Shown here one piece after another: positions 6,450-7,455 of a stretch of DNA of 7,455 bases; position 1 is the stretch's first letter; every line of letters starts with the position of its first letter. Source of the stretch: Pseudomonadales bacterium (GTDB taxonomy: Bacteria > Pseudomonadota > Gammaproteobacteria > Pseudomonadales > Pseudohongiellaceae); contig JAITMI010000107.1 of NCBI GenBank assembly GCA_031277435.1, positions 1 through 7,455 of the forward strand, in the 5' to 3' direction. A program made the position numbers and the translations under genes. The notes under the pieces were generated by a model, which saw nothing but the letters and a program-made list of their open reading frames with translations, made no database searches and was not told where the DNA came from.

Positions 6450-7455
6450 ATGCGTTTACGCATCTTGTTTATTGTTGGGGCGATTTTGCTATACACGCCT
6501 CCCAGCTTCGCGGATTGGCTTGAAGCCAGCAGCGAGCATTTCGTCATTTATGCCGATGATTCCGAACGCGATCTACGCAACTTCTCGGAAAAATTGGAAC
6601 GCTATCACCAAGCGATGACAGTGCTATTCCCCTCTCAGCGAGGCACGCCAAGCCCGTCCAATCGTCCCACCATTTACGTTACCAGCCGTTCCAAGATACG
6701 TAAAATTTTTGGCGATGGCGCTTCCGCGACCGTTGGAGGTTTCTATATACCCCGCGCCGGAGCTTCCGTCGCGTTCATCATGCCCATTAACGCCAGCGCC
6801 AGAGGCGAGCCTTCCGAGTCCGAAGCAATACTCATGACTTCCTACGCTCAACATGTCAGAGCCGAGACTCTGAATTTCGCGACACCCGCTTGGTTTAACC
6901 GGGGTTTTGCCGAATATTTCGCCAGTTCTTCCTTTGAAAGCAATGGCGACATAATGCTGGGCATGCCCAATAACCGCCTCGCTTACCAGTTCAGAGGAGG
7001 CGTTGAAAAAATTGATATCGACGAATTGCTGGATAGCGCGTTCTACCAATCCCACAGCGGCGAGCTGGCCAACAGCGATTTCATTGGACGCAGTTGGGCC
7101 TTATTCCACTATCTTTACTCAAACCAGGCCGGCACGGACAAAATGCTGGATTATCTGAGGCGCCTCAATAGCGGCGAAAACGAACTCGACGCGGCGCGCG
7201 CGGCGTTTGGCGATCTCGAAGCGCTCGACCGGGAAATTGACCGTTATGTAAAAAATGCAATGCTGGCGCGGCGCGTACCCAGCGAGCGGCTCAGTTTCGC
7301 GCCAGTCACTATACGGAAACTGAGCCGCTCCGAGGAAGCCACCGTGGATCTGCGCATGCAACTTGATCGCGGTCCTAATACCAGTGACGTCAGAGCGCTC
7401 GCTGAAAACCTCGCGCAAGACGCCAGGGAGTTAGCGAAAAAATATCCGGATGAAC
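6450..7455 (+). CDS. Secreted DUF1570/peptidase-MA-like protein with degenerate metal site (partial, N-terminal 335 codons)
   Basis: The gene opens with ATG after AGGAG at 7-nt spacing, and the frame stays open to the right edge, so the C-terminus is missing. Residues 1-21 are a Sec signal peptide (MRLR, then a hydrophobic ILFIVGAILLY, cleaved after PSFA), so the protein is exported. The mature part starts WLEASSEHFVIYADD, then a coiled helix (RNFSEKLERYHQAM) and TIYVTSR, VGGFYIPRAGASVAFI (95-110), PAWFNRGFAEYF (146-157), GRSWALFHYL and AAFGDLEALDREIDRYV. This order resembles exported gluzincin-like proteins annotated as DUF1570 or peptidase MA-like. In active relatives an HExxH motif and a following E-G-x-A-E supply the zinc ligands. 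Here the first position reads TSYAQH (130-135) and the second NRGFAEY (150-156), so both histidines, the catalytic glutamate and the third ligand are replaced. The end seen here (AENLAQDARELAKKYPDE) suggests the start of TPR-like helices. The family call is by recollection of its pattern; a non-enzymatic role is inferred. Confidence 0.75.
   Translation, partial: MRLRILFIVGAILLYTPPSFADWLEASSEHFVIYADDSERDLRNFSEKLERYHQAMTVLFPSQRGTPSPSNRPTIYVTSRSKIRKIFGDGASATVGGFYIPRAGASVAFIMPINASARGEPSESEAILMTSYAQHVRAETLNFATPAWFNRGFAEYFASSSFESNGDIMLGMPNNRLAYQFRGGVEKIDIDELLDSAFYQSHSGELANSDFIGRSWALFHYLYSNQAGTDKMLDYLRRLNSGENELDAARAAFGDLEALDREIDRYVKNAMLARRVPSERLSFAPVTIRKLSRSEEATVDLRMQLDRGPNTSDVRALAENLAQDARELAKKYPDE

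Noticed and set aside
6624..7055. A 143-codon minus-strand open frame opposite the secreted protein
   Set aside because: The plus-strand frame has a good ribosome-binding site, a signal peptide and family landmarks; the minus-strand frame has none of these.

Overview
The window looks like chromosomal DNA from a GC-rich Gram-negative bacterium, most likely a beta- or gammaproteobacterium. The grounds are an outer-membrane TonB-dependent receptor, a GTP-type PEP carboxykinase, a proteobacterial-style RimO, and short GC-rich palindromic repeats of the REP type. I cannot name the genus from sequence alone. There is no tRNA, rRNA, CRISPR array, transposase, integrase or phage gene, and I see no sharp change in base composition.

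Layout, left to right. Positions 1-1530 (minus) hold the N-terminal 510 codons of a BtuB-like TonB-dependent receptor that runs off the left edge; its start is unusual because no ATG exists at the expected place. Positions 1532-1648 hold a pair of REP-like palindromes in inverted orientation, bounded by a perfect 9-bp inverted repeat, and this element overlaps the receptor's ribosome-binding site. Positions 1700-3022 (minus) are rimO. A strong intrinsic terminator lies at 3067-3105. Positions 3122-4918 (minus) are pckG. A 280-bp divergent intergenic region (4919-5198) separates pckG from a plus-strand NAD-type isocitrate/isopropylmalate dehydrogenase family gene (5199-6302). A perfect 11-bp hairpin follows at 6321-6348. 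From 6450 to the right edge lies the first 335 codons of a secreted protein that resembles the DUF1570/peptidase-MA-like family, but its zinc-peptidase residues have been replaced.

Functionally this is mostly housekeeping: gluconeogenesis (PEP carboxykinase), ribosomal protein S12 modification (RimO), a decarboxylating 2-hydroxyacid dehydrogenase, and uptake across the outer membrane. The genes do not form one obvious pathway. I find no convincing new multi-gene system. The points most worth checking are the missing conventional start codon and repeat-embedded Shine-Dalgarno of the receptor, the C8 tract at its signal peptide junction, the apparently dead peptidase homologue, and the mixed active-site signature of the dehydrogenase.
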